In this document: one piece after another, positions 39,622 to 49,098 of the stretch
How the letters are laid out: each line of letters begins with the position of its first letter
Numbering within the stretch: position 1 is the first letter of the stretch
DNA from: Actinophytocola sp.
GTDB taxonomy: Bacteria > Actinomycetota > Actinomycetes > Mycobacteriales > Pseudonocardiaceae
Direction: 5' to 3'
Length of the DNA: 64,000 bases
Assembly (NCBI GenBank): GCA_009377385.1
Contig: WHUD01000003.1
Location: 16,826 to 80,825, forward strand
Position numbers and translations under genes: made by a program
The notes under the pieces: generated by a model
Database searches by the model: none
What the model was told of the DNA's origin: nothing
What the model saw: only the letters and a program-made list of their open reading frames with translations

Positions 39622-42495
39622 ATGCCCGGAATCGCATCGACGCTGGCCCGCGAGCTGACCGACGTCGTGCGCGGCGACGTCCGGTTCGACGCGGGAACCC
39701 GCGCGATGTACTCGACCGACGCCTCGAACTACCGGGCGGTGCCGATCGGCGTCGTAGTCCCGCGCTCGACCGAGGACGTGCTCGCCGCGCTCGACGTGTG
39801 CCGCCGCCACGACGTGCCGGTGCTGCCGCGCGGCGCCGCCACCAGCATCGCCGGGCAGACCTGCAACGTCGCCGTGGTGATCGACTTCGCCCGCCACCTT
39901 GACCGGGTGCTGGACATCGATCCCGACCGATCACTCGCCCGGCTACAGCCCGGCGTCGTGCTCGACACGCTGCAGTCCGCCGCTGGGCCGTACGGGCTGG
40001 CGTTCGGGCCGGACCCGTCCACCCACAGCCGTTGCACCCTCGGCGGCATGATCGGCAACAACGCCTGCGGATCGCACTCGGTGGCCTGGGGCAAGACCGT
40101 CGACAACGTCGAGTCGCTCGACGTCGTGCTCTACGACGGCACCCGACTTACCGTCGGCGCCACTCCGGACGACGACCTCGCGCGACTGTGCGCCCGCGAG
40201 GACCGGATCGGCACCCTGCACCGCGACCTCCGCGCGCTGCGTGACACGAACGCCGAGCGGATCCGGCAGTCGTTCCCCCGGCTGGATCGCCGTGTCTCCG
40301 GCTACAACCTGGACCAGCTGCTGCCGGAGCACGGCTTCGACCTCGCGCGTGCGCTGGTCGGCACAGAAGGCAGCTGCGCAACGATCCTCGGCGCAACAGT
40401 CCGGTTGGTCCGCCCGCCGACGGCACGCGCGCTGGCGGTGCTCGGCTTCGCCGACCGGTTCGCCGCCGCCGACAACGTCGTCGGCGTACTCGACCTCAAC
40501 CCGCTCACCGTTGAGGGCATCGACGCCGCCCTCGTCGCCGCGTTCCGCGCCAAGAACCCGCGCAGCCGCGCCGCCGAGCTGCTGCCTGCTGGGGAGAGCT
40601 GGCTGCTTGTCGAGACCGGCGGCGAGACCCCGGCGGAGGCGGCCGCCCGCGCCCGCGAGGTCACCCGGTACGGCGCCACCGGCGTAGTGCTGACCGCGCC
40701 GGAACAGCGGCGGGCGCTGTGGCGGGTCAGGGAGGAGGGCGCTGGCACCGCGACCCGGCTCGCCGACGGCACCGAGGCGTGGTCCGGCTGGGAGGACGCC
40801 GCCGTGCCGCCGCACCGTCTCGGCGCGTACCTGCGCGAGTTCGACCGGCTCATGCGCGAGCACGACCGGCGCGGGGTGGTGTACGGCCATTTCGGCGACG
40901 GCTGCCTGCATGTGCGCATCGACTTCGACCTGCACAGCGACGCCGGGGTCGCCGGGTACCGGCGGTTCATGACGGACGCAGCCGAGCTGGTCGTCAGCCA
41001 CGGCGGGTCGCTGTCCGGCGAGCACGGCGACGGCCAGGCCCGCGCCGAGCTGCTACCCAGGATGTTCCCACCGGAGATCATCGAGGCGTTCGGCCAGTTC
41101 AAGGCCGCCTTCGACCCGCGAGACAGGATGAACCCCGGCAAGATCGTGCGTCCCCGCAGGCTGGACGACGACCTGCGCGTGCACATCGCCCCGCCCACCA
41201 TCCCGACGCGGGCGCGGCTCGCGCTCGACGCCGACGACGGCGACCTCGCCGCGGCGAGCAGGCGTTGCGCGGGCGTCGGCACATGCCTCAACGCCACCGG
41301 TGGGGTGATGTGCCCGAGCTACCGTGCCACTCGCGAGGAGCGGCACTCCACCCGGGGACGCGCGCGGCTGCTGTTCGAGCTGCTGCACGGCGACGTCGTC
41401 ACCGATGGCTGGCGCTCGGCCGAGGTGCGCGAGGCACTCGACCTGTGTCTGTCCTGCAAGGGCTGCAAGAGCGACTGCCCGGTCAACGTCGACATGGCCA
41501 GCTACAAGGCGGAGTTCCTCAGCCGCCACTACCACCGGCGGATCCGGCCTGCCAGCCACTACTCGATGGGCTACCTGCCGCTCTGGCTCGCGCTCGGCGC
41601 GCGGACGCCATGGCTGGTCAACCGGATCACCGGCGGACAAGCGGGCGGGTTGCTCAAGCGGCTCGGCGGCATCGCACCGGAGCGCGCGATCCCCGCGCTG
41701 GCGCCCCGCACCTTCCAGGCGGCGCACCACGCGTCCCGTCCCGAGTCGCCGCAGCCCGACGTCATGCTGTGGCCTGACACCTTCACCAACCACTTCGACC
41801 CGGACATCGGCCACGACGCCGTCGGGGTACTCGAGTCGCTCGGCCTTTCCGTCGCGGTGCCGCGACAGCGGGTCTGTTGTGGACTGACGTGGCTGTCGAC
41901 AGGGCAGCTCGGCACGGCGCGCCGGGTGCTGCGACGCACGCTCCGGGTTCTCGCACCCGCACTCGACCGGAAGGTGCCGATCGTCGGGCTGGAACCGAGC
42001 TGCACCGCGTTCCTCCGCTATGACGCCGCAGAGTTACTGCCAGAGGCGCGGCGGCTCGCGGACGGCGTGCGCACCTTCGCCGAGGTGCTCGATGAGCACC
42101 GAAGCGACTGGACGGTGCGCAACCCCGGCCAGCGCGCCATGGTGCAGGTGCACTGCCACCAGCATGCCGAGCTCGGCTTCGACGCCGACCGCCGCGTACT
42201 CGACGATCTCGACGTGACGGCGGACGTACTCGACAGCGGCTGCTGCGGCCTCGCGGGCAACTTCGGCTTCGAACGTGGCCACTACGACGTGTCGATGGCC
42301 TGCGCAGAACAGGCGTTGCTGCCCGCGATCCGGGCGGACACCGATGCCACGGTGCTCGCGGACGGGTTCAGCTGCCGCACCCAGGTAAGCCAGGCCACCG
42401 ACACGCAGCCGGTGCACCTCGCGACGCTGGCCGCACGCGCACTGGGCGTGTCAGCCGAGGATCAGCGCTGGCTCAGCGACCGCCGCACGGTGTGA
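39622..42495 (+). CDS. FAD-binding/(Fe-S)-binding oxidase (GlcD-GlcF fusion; D-2-hydroxyglutarate/D-lactate dehydrogenase type)
   Basis: ~957 aa; PRGAATSIAGQTCN...LGGMIGNNACGSHSVAWGKT; CLSCKGCKSDCPVNVDMA and CCGLAGNFGFE Fe-S motifs. Confidence 0.92.
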   Translation: MPGIASTLARELTDVVRGDVRFDAGTRAMYSTDASNYRAVPIGVVVPRSTEDVLAALDVCRRHDVPVLPRGAATSIAGQTCNVAVVIDFARHLDRVLDIDPDRSLARLQPGVVLDTLQSAAGPYGLAFGPDPSTHSRCTLGGMIGNNACGSHSVAWGKTVDNVESLDVVLYDGTRLTVGATPDDDLARLCAREDRIGTLHRDLRALRDTNAERIRQSFPRLDRRVSGYNLDQLLPEHGFDLARALVGTEGSCATILGATVRLVRPPTARALAVLGFADRFAAADNVVGVLDLNPLTVEGIDAALVAAFRAKNPRSRAAELLPAGESWLLVETGGETPAEAAARAREVTRYGATGVVLTAPEQRRALWRVREEGAGTATRLADGTEAWSGWEDAAVPPHRLGAYLREFDRLMREHDRRGVVYGHFGDGCLHVRIDFDLHSDAGVAGYRRFMTDAAELVVSHGGSLSGEHGDGQARAELLPRMFPPEIIEAFGQFKAAFDPRDRMNPGKIVRPRRLDDDLRVHIAPPTIPTRARLALDADDGDLAAASRRCAGVGTCLNATGGVMCPSYRATREERHSTRGRARLLFELLHGDVVTDGWRSAEVREALDLCLSCKGCKSDCPVNVDMASYKAEFLSRHYHRRIRPASHYSMGYLPLWLALGARTPWLVNRITGGQAGGLLKRLGGIAPERAIPALAPRTFQAAHHASRPESPQPDVMLWPDTFTNHFDPDIGHDAVGVLESLGLSVAVPRQRVCCGLTWLSTGQLGTARRVLRRTLRVLAPALDRKVPIVGLEPSCTAFLRYDAAELLPEARRLADGVRTFAEVLDEHRSDWTVRNPGQRAMVQVHCHQHAELGFDADRRVLDDLDVTADVLDSGCCGLAGNFGFERGHYDVSMACAEQALLPAIRADTDATVLADGFSCRTQVSQATDTQPVHLATLAARALGVSAEDQRWLSDRRTV

Positions 42496-43307
42496 TCCGG
42501 CGGCACCACGTGCGCGACCTGCTTGGCCAGCTCGATCATCCGAGGGCCGAGCTCGTGGATCCGCTCGAACGGCATCCGTACCGTCGGCACCTGGATCACC
42601 ACCGCGGCATGCGCCTGCCCATCGATGTCGAACACCGGCGCGCCGACACAACGCACGCCTGCGACGTTCTCCTCGTCGTCGATGCTGTAGCCCCGCTCCC
42701 GGATCGCATCGAGGTCACGGACCAGATCATCAGGCGTGCGCAGCGTGTTCGGCGTAAGGGCGTCGAGCTGCTCCGGCAACCCGCGCAGGTACTCATCGGC
42801 GTCGTCGGAGAAGCTGAGCATCGCCTTGCCGGATGCGGTGGAGTACAGCGGAAACCGCGCGCCAGGGTACTGCTCGAACCGCAGCGGTAGCTTCGACTGC
42901 ACCCGCATCAGCACCACCGACTCCTCGCCCTCCCTTACGACGAGGTTGACCGACTCCTCTGTCTCCTGGTGCAACCGCTCAAGCAGCGGCAGCGCGCGGT
43001 CGACGCCAAGCGCACGCTGTGCCGACTGGCCGATCAGGATGGCGCGGCTGCCAAGGTAGTAGCCGTCGGTGGCTGGGTTCTGCGCGACGTAGCCCTCCAG
43101 CATGAGCGCCCGCACGATGCGGTGCGCCGTGCCCGGCTTCAGTCCCAGCTCCTGCGCGATGTAGAGGATCCCGAGGTCGCCGTTCGCCTCGGTCAGCAAC
43201 CGGAGCACCGCCAGCGCGCGACCGATCGCCTGCGTGCCTGCAGGCGCCGATACACCATCGGGCGAGGATGTACCGGCGCGCTGCTGACCAGGCTTCTCCT
43301 TCGCCAC
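42462..43307 (-). CDS. IclR-family regulator
   Basis: QAIGRALAVLRLLTEANGDLGILYIAQELGLKPGTAHRIVRALMLEGYV...FPLYSTASGKAML. Confidence 0.93.
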   Translation of the reverse strand: MAKEKPGQQRAGTSSPDGVSAPAGTQAIGRALAVLRLLTEANGDLGILYIAQELGLKPGTAHRIVRALMLEGYVAQNPATDGYYLGSRAILIGQSAQRALGVDRALPLLERLHQETEESVNLVVREGEESVVLMRVQSKLPLRFEQYPGARFPLYSTASGKAMLSFSDDADEYLRGLPEQLDALTPNTLRTPDDLVRDLDAIRERGYSIDDEENVAGVRCVGAPVFDIDGQAHAAVVIQVPTVRMPFERIHELGPRMIELAKQVAHVVPPDHTVRRSLSQR

Positions 43308-43355
43308 ACAACCTCCTCGACGTTCCTTCGCTCAGGGTAGCCGAGGCGCGACAGG

Positions 43356-43807
43356 CTACCGCCAGCCGCAGACGCCTTCGGTTGCGCCGCGATCCCGCAA
43401 GCTGACCGCCTGCGCAGCGGGCACCAGCTGGCTCCGGCCGTGCCAGCACAGCACGACATAGTCCCCATAACCAGCCACATCGGCGAGAAGCTGGTCCCAG
43501 TGCCGGTACTGGACGTCGTCACAAGCGTCGTCGTACCGGCGCACCTTGGCGACGTTCGGGATCGCGTCCCGCCACAGCGTCAACGTCGACGGCGGCACGA
43601 CCGTGTCGTGGTTCCCTGCGTAGAGGTAGGCGGGCGCCGCTAGCTCCGACAGATCCGGACCGGGACGGTCGCACCACAGCCGGTACTCGTGCACCAGCGG
43701 AGCCGGGTCGGCCAGCTGGATCGCTCGCAGAACTCGGGCCGTTCGCCGTAAGGCGGCAGCGCGGCGGCCAGATGCAGCGACGCGATCCGATCTGGCGCGT
43801 ATCTCAC
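43356..43807 (-). pseudogene. Alpha/beta hydrolase C-terminal remnant, frameshifted
   Basis: APDRIASLHLAAALPPYGERPEF(C) then shifted frame RAIQLADPAPLVHEYRLWCDRPGPDL...VVPPSTLTLWRDAIPNVAKVRRYDDA; no N-terminus. Confidence 0.7.
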
Positions 43808-45394
43808 TCAGCCGATCGGTGCCTCGTCGCGTGTCTCCGCGGTCACCGCAACGGACACGGGCTTGGCAGCGGGGTAGTCGTCGAGCAACCATCTCCGGAA
43901 TGACAGCACCACGATGACCAGCACGAAGATCAACGGGAACGCGGTGATGATGGCGAGCGTCTGCAGCGCTTCGAGACCGCCCGCGTACATCAGCGCGATG
44001 GACACACCGGCAAGCGCGACCGCCCACACGACCCGGTGCCAGCGCGCCGGTTCGACCTCGGCGGGCAGCTCCCGCGACGCGACGGCCGCCATGGTGTACG
44101 CCGAAGAGTCCAATGTGGTCGCGAGGAAGATGACGAGCAGCAGAATGAACACCGCGAGCACCACCCAACCGAGCGGGAGCGCTTGCAGTGTGGCCACAAT
44201 GGCGGCGGTTGGCCCCTCGTTCTCCAGGATGCCCGCGACCGGCACGGTACCGTTGAGCTGGAACGACAGCCCGGTGTTGCTCATCAGCGCGAACGCGATC
44301 CAGTTGCCGAAGCTGCCCGCGACCAGCATCGCAACGATGACTCCACGCATGGTGCGTCCGCGGGAGATCTTCGCGGTGAACAGCCCAAGGAACGGCGCGT
44401 AGGCGATCCACCATGCCCAGTAGAAGACCGTCCAGCTCTCCTCGAAACCGGAACCGCCGATCGGGTCCATGTAGAAGCTCATCTGCACGAAGTTCTGCAT
44501 CATCGTGCCGACGCTGTTAGTGAAGGTGTCGACGATGAACACCGTCGGTCCAGCGATGAGCAGGAACACCGCGAGCGCGCCCGCGAGCCACAGGTTCAGC
44601 TGCGCGAGCCGCCGCAGGCCGCGCTGCAGGCCAAGGTAGACGCTGACGCCGAACAGCAACGTCCAGGCGACCAGGATGCCGATGTCAAGGCCGGTGCCGG
44701 GGCTCAGCGGGCTGAGCGCGGCGACGCCTTCGGAAACGATCGGCACCTCTAGGCCGAGGGAGGTTCCCGCCGCGCCGACGACACCGAAGATGAACAGCAC
44801 GTCGATGGTCCGGCCGAGCCAGCCGTCGGCACGGTCACCGATGATGCCCCTGCAGGCGTCGGACAGCCGCAGGGTGGGGCGCTTCCGCACGTGGTAGGCG
44901 TACGCGAGCGGCAACGCCGGTAGGCAGTACAGGGCCCAGCCGATGAAGCCCCAGTGATACATCGGGTAGGTCGCTGCCCACTCGGCGGCCGCGGTGCTGC
45001 GCGGTTCTACCCCGAACGGTGGATCGGTGTAGTAGTAGGCCCACTCGATCATGCCCCAGTACATGATCCCGCCACCGATACCAGCGGTGAAGATCATCGC
45101 GATCCAGGTGACGGTGGAGAATTGCGGCGTGTCGCCGCGCTGCCCGAACAGCACCTTGCCGAATCGGCTTGCGGCGAGCCAGACAAGCAGACCGAAGACG
45201 AGGACACCGAACCACAAGTACAGCCAGCCGAACTTGCCGGTAAGAAACGACAACACCGTGCTCATCGCCTTGGTGCCCGCCTCGGGTGCCACCATCAGCG
45301 GCACTCCGATGGCGGCCACGATGGCGAGTGCCGGCCAGAAGATCTTCTTGTCGAGCTGCGCTTTCTGCCTCGTATCGGCAGCTGTCGGTTGCAT
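43808..45394 (-). CDS. BCCT-family betaine/carnitine transporter (2)
   Basis: MIFTAGIGGGIMYWGMIEWAYYYTDPPFGVEPRS...YPMYHWGFIGWALYCLPALPLAYAYHVR. Confidence 0.94.
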   Translation of the reverse strand: MQPTAADTRQKAQLDKKIFWPALAIVAAIGVPLMVAPEAGTKAMSTVLSFLTGKFGWLYLWFGVLVFGLLVWLAASRFGKVLFGQRGDTPQFSTVTWIAMIFTAGIGGGIMYWGMIEWAYYYTDPPFGVEPRSTAAAEWAATYPMYHWGFIGWALYCLPALPLAYAYHVRKRPTLRLSDACRGIIGDRADGWLGRTIDVLFIFGVVGAAGTSLGLEVPIVSEGVAALSPLSPGTGLDIGILVAWTLLFGVSVYLGLQRGLRRLAQLNLWLAGALAVFLLIAGPTVFIVDTFTNSVGTMMQNFVQMSFYMDPIGGSGFEESWTVFYWAWWIAYAPFLGLFTAKISRGRTMRGVIVAMLVAGSFGNWIAFALMSNTGLSFQLNGTVPVAGILENEGPTAAIVATLQALPLGWVVLAVFILLLVIFLATTLDSSAYTMAAVASRELPAEVEPARWHRVVWAVALAGVSIALMYAGGLEALQTLAIITAFPLIFVLVIVVLSFRRWLLDDYPAAKPVSVAVTAETRDEAPIG

Positions 45395-45436
45395 CGCTGT
45401 CTCCCGTGTCCTGCGTGATTCGCCACGTTGCGATCT

Positions 45437-45454
45437 GACTAATTAATCAGTAGG
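45437..45454. promoter_or_regulatory. Predicted operator TGACTAATtaATCAGTAG (carnitine regulator)
   Basis: Shares TGACTAAT-NN-ATCAGT with the site upstream of the SDR gene at ~53.2 kb. Confidence 0.5.
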
Positions 45455-45588
45455 TACGCCGGAGTAGCGTGCGTCACTCAACAGTGCGATGTCAACCCCC
45501 TGTTTTCCAGGAGATAACGGCTGGAGCCGAAACATCGGCCGGAAGCTCCATATTGCGATTATCTCAACAACTGGTTAGGGTGGGCGCT

Positions 45589-46458
45589 GTGAACGACGCA
45601 GTGCCCACCCCGGAGCCCGCATCGGTGCAAGAACGCGTCCGCGAGGTCATCCGTCTCGCGGGGCGCAGCCAGCGAGCCTTCGCGGCCGAAGTCGGGCTCG
45701 ATCCGACCAAGCTGTCGAAGTCCCTCAATGGCAGCCGCCGCTTTACCATCGAGGAGCTCGACCGGATCGGCGAAGCCGGCGGCGTCAGCGTGACATGGCT
45801 GCTGCGGGGCCGCGACGACACCCGCGTCGGTCCCGCCGTTTCCGCTGCTCGCATCGACGGCGAGGGCACGCTGCTTGCCGAGACCGGCAGGCAGCGGGAA
45901 ATCGTCGACGCGGCGTGGCGGCTGATCGCCGAACGCGGCTACCACTCGGTGCGCGTCGCCGACATCGCGCGCGCGTGCGGCACAAGCACGGCCGCCATTC
46001 ACTACTACTTCGACACCAGGCAGGACCTGCTCAACGCAGCGCTGCGGCACTGCGTCGCTGAGGCGTTCGCGCGGCAAGGAGCGGTGCTCCGTGAGGTCGA
46101 CGACGCGCACAAGCGGCTGCTCACCCTGATCGACCTGCAACTGCCGGTGCCGGAACAGGTCGTCCTCGAATGGCGGGTATGGCTGCAGTTCTGGGCCGAG
46201 ACGGCGCTGCGGCCCGAGCTCAGGACGGTGCACGAGGACTTCTACGCCCGGTGGCGGGAGACCGTCGAGCGGATCGTGCGCCGCGGCGTCAAGCAGGGCG
46301 TCTTCCGTGACGTCGATCCGGACGAGACGGCGTTGCGGTTCACGGCCCTGACCGACGGGCTGGCCATCCAGGTGCTGACCGGCGCGCAACAACTACCGCC
46401 GGACATGATGCGCCGGGTCCTCGTCGACTTCGTCAATTCCGAGCTCGTCAAGCAGTAA
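45589..46458 (+). CDS. XRE-TetR double-HTH fusion regulator
   Basis: [47 protein letters not shown]; Tet[51 protein letters not shown]. Confidence 0.9.
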   Translation: MNDAVPTPEPASVQERVREVIRLAGRSQRAFAAEVGLDPTKLSKSLNGSRRFTIEELDRIGEAGGVSVTWLLRGRDDTRVGPAVSAARIDGEGTLLAETGRQREIVDAAWRLIAERGYHSVRVADIARACGTSTAAIHYYFDTRQDLLNAALRHCVAEAFARQGAVLREVDDAHKRLLTLIDLQLPVPEQVVLEWRVWLQFWAETALRPELRTVHEDFYARWRETVERIVRRGVKQGVFRDVDPDETALRFTALTDGLAIQVLTGAQQLPPDMMRRVLVDFVNSELVKQ

Positions 46459-46481
46459 ACCCACGATATAAGGGGAACCTC

Positions 46482-47366
46482 ATGAACACCGAGGTCGTAC
46501 TGACCTGCGCGCTGACCGGCGCCGGCGACACCACCCGCAAGAGCGAGCACGTCCCGGTGACGCCGAAGGAAATCGCGGAGTCGGGCATCGAGGCGGCCAT
46601 GGCGGGCGCGACAGTCGTCCACATCCACGTCCGCGACCCGGAGACCGGGCAGGGCAGCAGGCAGACGTCGTACTACGCGGAGGTCGTTGAGCGCATCGAG
46701 GCCAGCGGCGTCGACGTGATCCTCAACCTCACCGCAGGCATGGGAGGCGACCTCGATGTGCCAGACTCCGATCCGCTCACTCCGGGTCCTGCCACCGATC
46801 TGGTCGGCGCGAAGGAGCGGCTGGTCCACATCGAACAGATCCGTCCTGAGATCTGCACCCTGGACTGCGGCACACTCAACTTCGGCGATGGCAGCAGCAT
46901 CTACATCGGCACCCCGGAGATGGTGCGTCGCGGGGCAGAGCGCATCAAGCACCTCGGCGTGAAGCCAGAGCTGGAAACGTTCGACACCGGGCAGGTGTGG
47001 CTTGCCAACCAGCTCTACGCGGAAGGACTGCTCGACGGCCCGCCGCTGTACCAGTTGTGCATGGGCATCCCGTACGGCGCCCCGGCCGAACCCCGGGTGC
47101 TGCAGGGCATGGTCGACATGCTGCCCGCGAACGCGCAGTGGGCCAGCTTCGCGATCGGCAGGATGCAATTCCCGTGGGTGGCGCAATCGGTGTTGCTCGG
47201 CGGCCATGTGCGGGTGCGGCTGGAGGACAACCTCTACCTCGCCAAGGGCCTCAAGGCGACCAACGCGCAACTGACCGCCAAGGCCAAGGAGATCATCGAG
47301 TTGCTCGGCGCCCGTGTGCTCACCCCTGACGAGGGCCGCGCCAAGCTCGGCCTGCGCACCCGCTGA
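46482..47366 (+). CDS. BKACE family 3-dehydrocarnitine:acetyl-CoA trimethylamine transferase (CdhC-like)
   Basis: [29 protein letters not shown]; adjacent to carnitine dehydrogenase. Confidence 0.87.
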   Translation: MNTEVVLTCALTGAGDTTRKSEHVPVTPKEIAESGIEAAMAGATVVHIHVRDPETGQGSRQTSYYAEVVERIEASGVDVILNLTAGMGGDLDVPDSDPLTPGPATDLVGAKERLVHIEQIRPEICTLDCGTLNFGDGSSIYIGTPEMVRRGAERIKHLGVKPELETFDTGQVWLANQLYAEGLLDGPPLYQLCMGIPYGAPAEPRVLQGMVDMLPANAQWASFAIGRMQFPWVAQSVLLGGHVRVRLEDNLYLAKGLKATNAQLTAKAKEIIELLGARVLTPDEGRAKLGLRTR

Positions 47367-47377
47367 AGGAGAATACC

Positions 47378-48340
47378 GTGACTGTCGTTCCCCCTGCTGA
47401 CGTCCACCGCGTCGGCTGCGTCGGCGCCGGCGTGATCGGCGGCGGCTGGGTCGCCCACTTCCTCGCGCGCGGCCTCGACGTCGTCGCCTACGACCCGGCG
47501 CCGGACGCCGAGGACCGGCTGCACCGCTTCGTCGATGCTGCGTGGCCCGCACTGGACCATCTCGGCCTCGCCGACGGGGCCAGCCCCGACCGGCTGACCA
47601 CCGCGCCGACGCTGCCGGACGCCGTCGCCGAGGTCCAGTTCGTACAGGAGAGCGCGCCGGAACGGCTTGACATCAAACTCGACCTGCTGGCCGATATCGA
47701 CGCCGCCGCCCCGGCAGGCGTCGTGATCGGCTCATCGACGTCGGGCTACGGCATGACCGAGATGGCAGCGCGCTGCGCCACCCCTGAGCGACTCGTCGTC
47801 GGGCACCCGTTCAACCCGCCGTACCTGATTCCGCTGGTCGAGGTGGTCGGCGGCAAGCGAACCAGCGCCGATGCCGTTGCGTGGGCTAGCGAGTTCTACC
47901 GGGCGGTCGGCAAGTTCGTCATCACGATGGACCGCGAGGTACCCGGCTTCATCGCCAACCGGCTGCAGGAAGCACTCTGGCGGGAGGCGCTGCACATGGT
48001 CGCAGATGGCGATGCCACGGTGCGGCAGATCGACGACGCGATGACGCAAGGCCCCGGCCTGCGCTGGGCGTTTATGGGGCCGTGCCTCACCTTCCACCTG
48101 GCAGGGGGCGAGGGCGGCATGGCGCACATGCTGGACCACTTCGGACCGTCTTTGCAGGCGCCGTGGACCCGGCTGACCGCACCAGAGCTCACGACGGAGC
48201 TGCGTGACCGGATGGTGTCGGGATGCGAGGAGGAGGCCGCTGGGCGCACCATCGCCGACCTTGTCGCCGAGCGCGACCGTGGCGTGCTCGCCGTGCTCGA
48301 CGCGCTGGCGGGGCGCGACGGGCACGGTCCACGGTCGTGA
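47378..48340 (+). CDS. L-carnitine dehydrogenase (CdhA/LcdH-like)
   Basis: RVGCVGAGVIGGGWVAHFLARGLDVVAYDP...GPGLRWAFMGPCLTFHLAGGEGGMAHMLDHFGPSL. Confidence 0.9.
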   Translation: MTVVPPADVHRVGCVGAGVIGGGWVAHFLARGLDVVAYDPAPDAEDRLHRFVDAAWPALDHLGLADGASPDRLTTAPTLPDAVAEVQFVQESAPERLDIKLDLLADIDAAAPAGVVIGSSTSGYGMTEMAARCATPERLVVGHPFNPPYLIPLVEVVGGKRTSADAVAWASEFYRAVGKFVITMDREVPGFIANRLQEALWREALHMVADGDATVRQIDDAMTQGPGLRWAFMGPCLTFHLAGGEGGMAHMLDHFGPSLQAPWTRLTAPELTTELRDRMVSGCEEEAAGRTIADLVAERDRGVLAVLDALAGRDGHGPRS

Positions 48341-48357
48341 TCGAGAAGCGGGTCGCG

Positions 48358-49098
48358 CTATCGCGATGCCTGTTCGACCTGGTTGAGCATTCCGTACGCC
48401 AGCCGCTCGATCAGCAGCGCGGCGGCGTTGGACGACTCCGCGACCGCGTCGATCGCCTGCTTGGCGACCGCGACGGCCAGCGCGGGTTTGCCAGCGAGGG
48501 TGTCAGCGACCTCGAGAGCCCGCTGCCTGGCTTGCCCTTCAGGGACGACCTCGGTCAGCAGGCCGAGCCGGTGCGCGGTCTCGGCGTCTACTTTGGAGCC
48601 AAGCAGGATCAGCTCGCGTGCCCGTGCGGTGCCGAGTATGCGGACCAGCCGTGTCAGGCCGCCAGAGCTGGGTACGATGCCCAGCCCCACCTCAGGCAAG
48701 CCGAACACCGCGGTGCCGTCAGCCACCCTGATGTCGGTGGTCAGCGCCAGCTCGAGCCCGCCGCCGAGGCAATATCCGTGTATGGCGCTCACGGTGGGCT
48801 GTTCAAGGGCAGCGACGGCCTCGTAGACACGACCGCTGCCCCGGTAGTAGGCCGCGATCGCCTGCGCGCCGAACTCAGCGACCTCCGTGACGTCGGCGCC
48901 AGCCGAAAACGCCCGCCCGGCACCTGTGAACACGACGGCCCGGCTCGTGGCGACGTCGTGGGTGCCGAGTGCGTCCAGCAGCTCCTGTTCCAGCGCTGTC
49001 GACAGCGCGTTGAACTTGCCGGGCCGGTTCAGCGTGACGACGGCGAGGCCGCCGTGCCGTTCAACGTGCACGGCGGCCTCGGTTGCGGGTGCACTCAT
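48358..49098 (-). CDS. Enoyl-CoA hydratase/isomerase (CaiD-like by context)
   Basis: AIHGYCLGGGLELALTTDIRVADGTAVFGLPEVGLGIVPSSGG. Confidence 0.9.
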   Translation of the reverse strand: MSAPATEAAVHVERHGGLAVVTLNRPGKFNALSTALEQELLDALGTHDVATSRAVVFTGAGRAFSAGADVTEVAEFGAQAIAAYYRGSGRVYEAVAALEQPTVSAIHGYCLGGGLELALTTDIRVADGTAVFGLPEVGLGIVPSSGGLTRLVRILGTARARELILLGSKVDAETAHRLGLLTEVVPEGQARQRALEVADTLAGKPALAVAVAKQAIDAVAESSNAAALLIERLAYGMLNQVEQASR

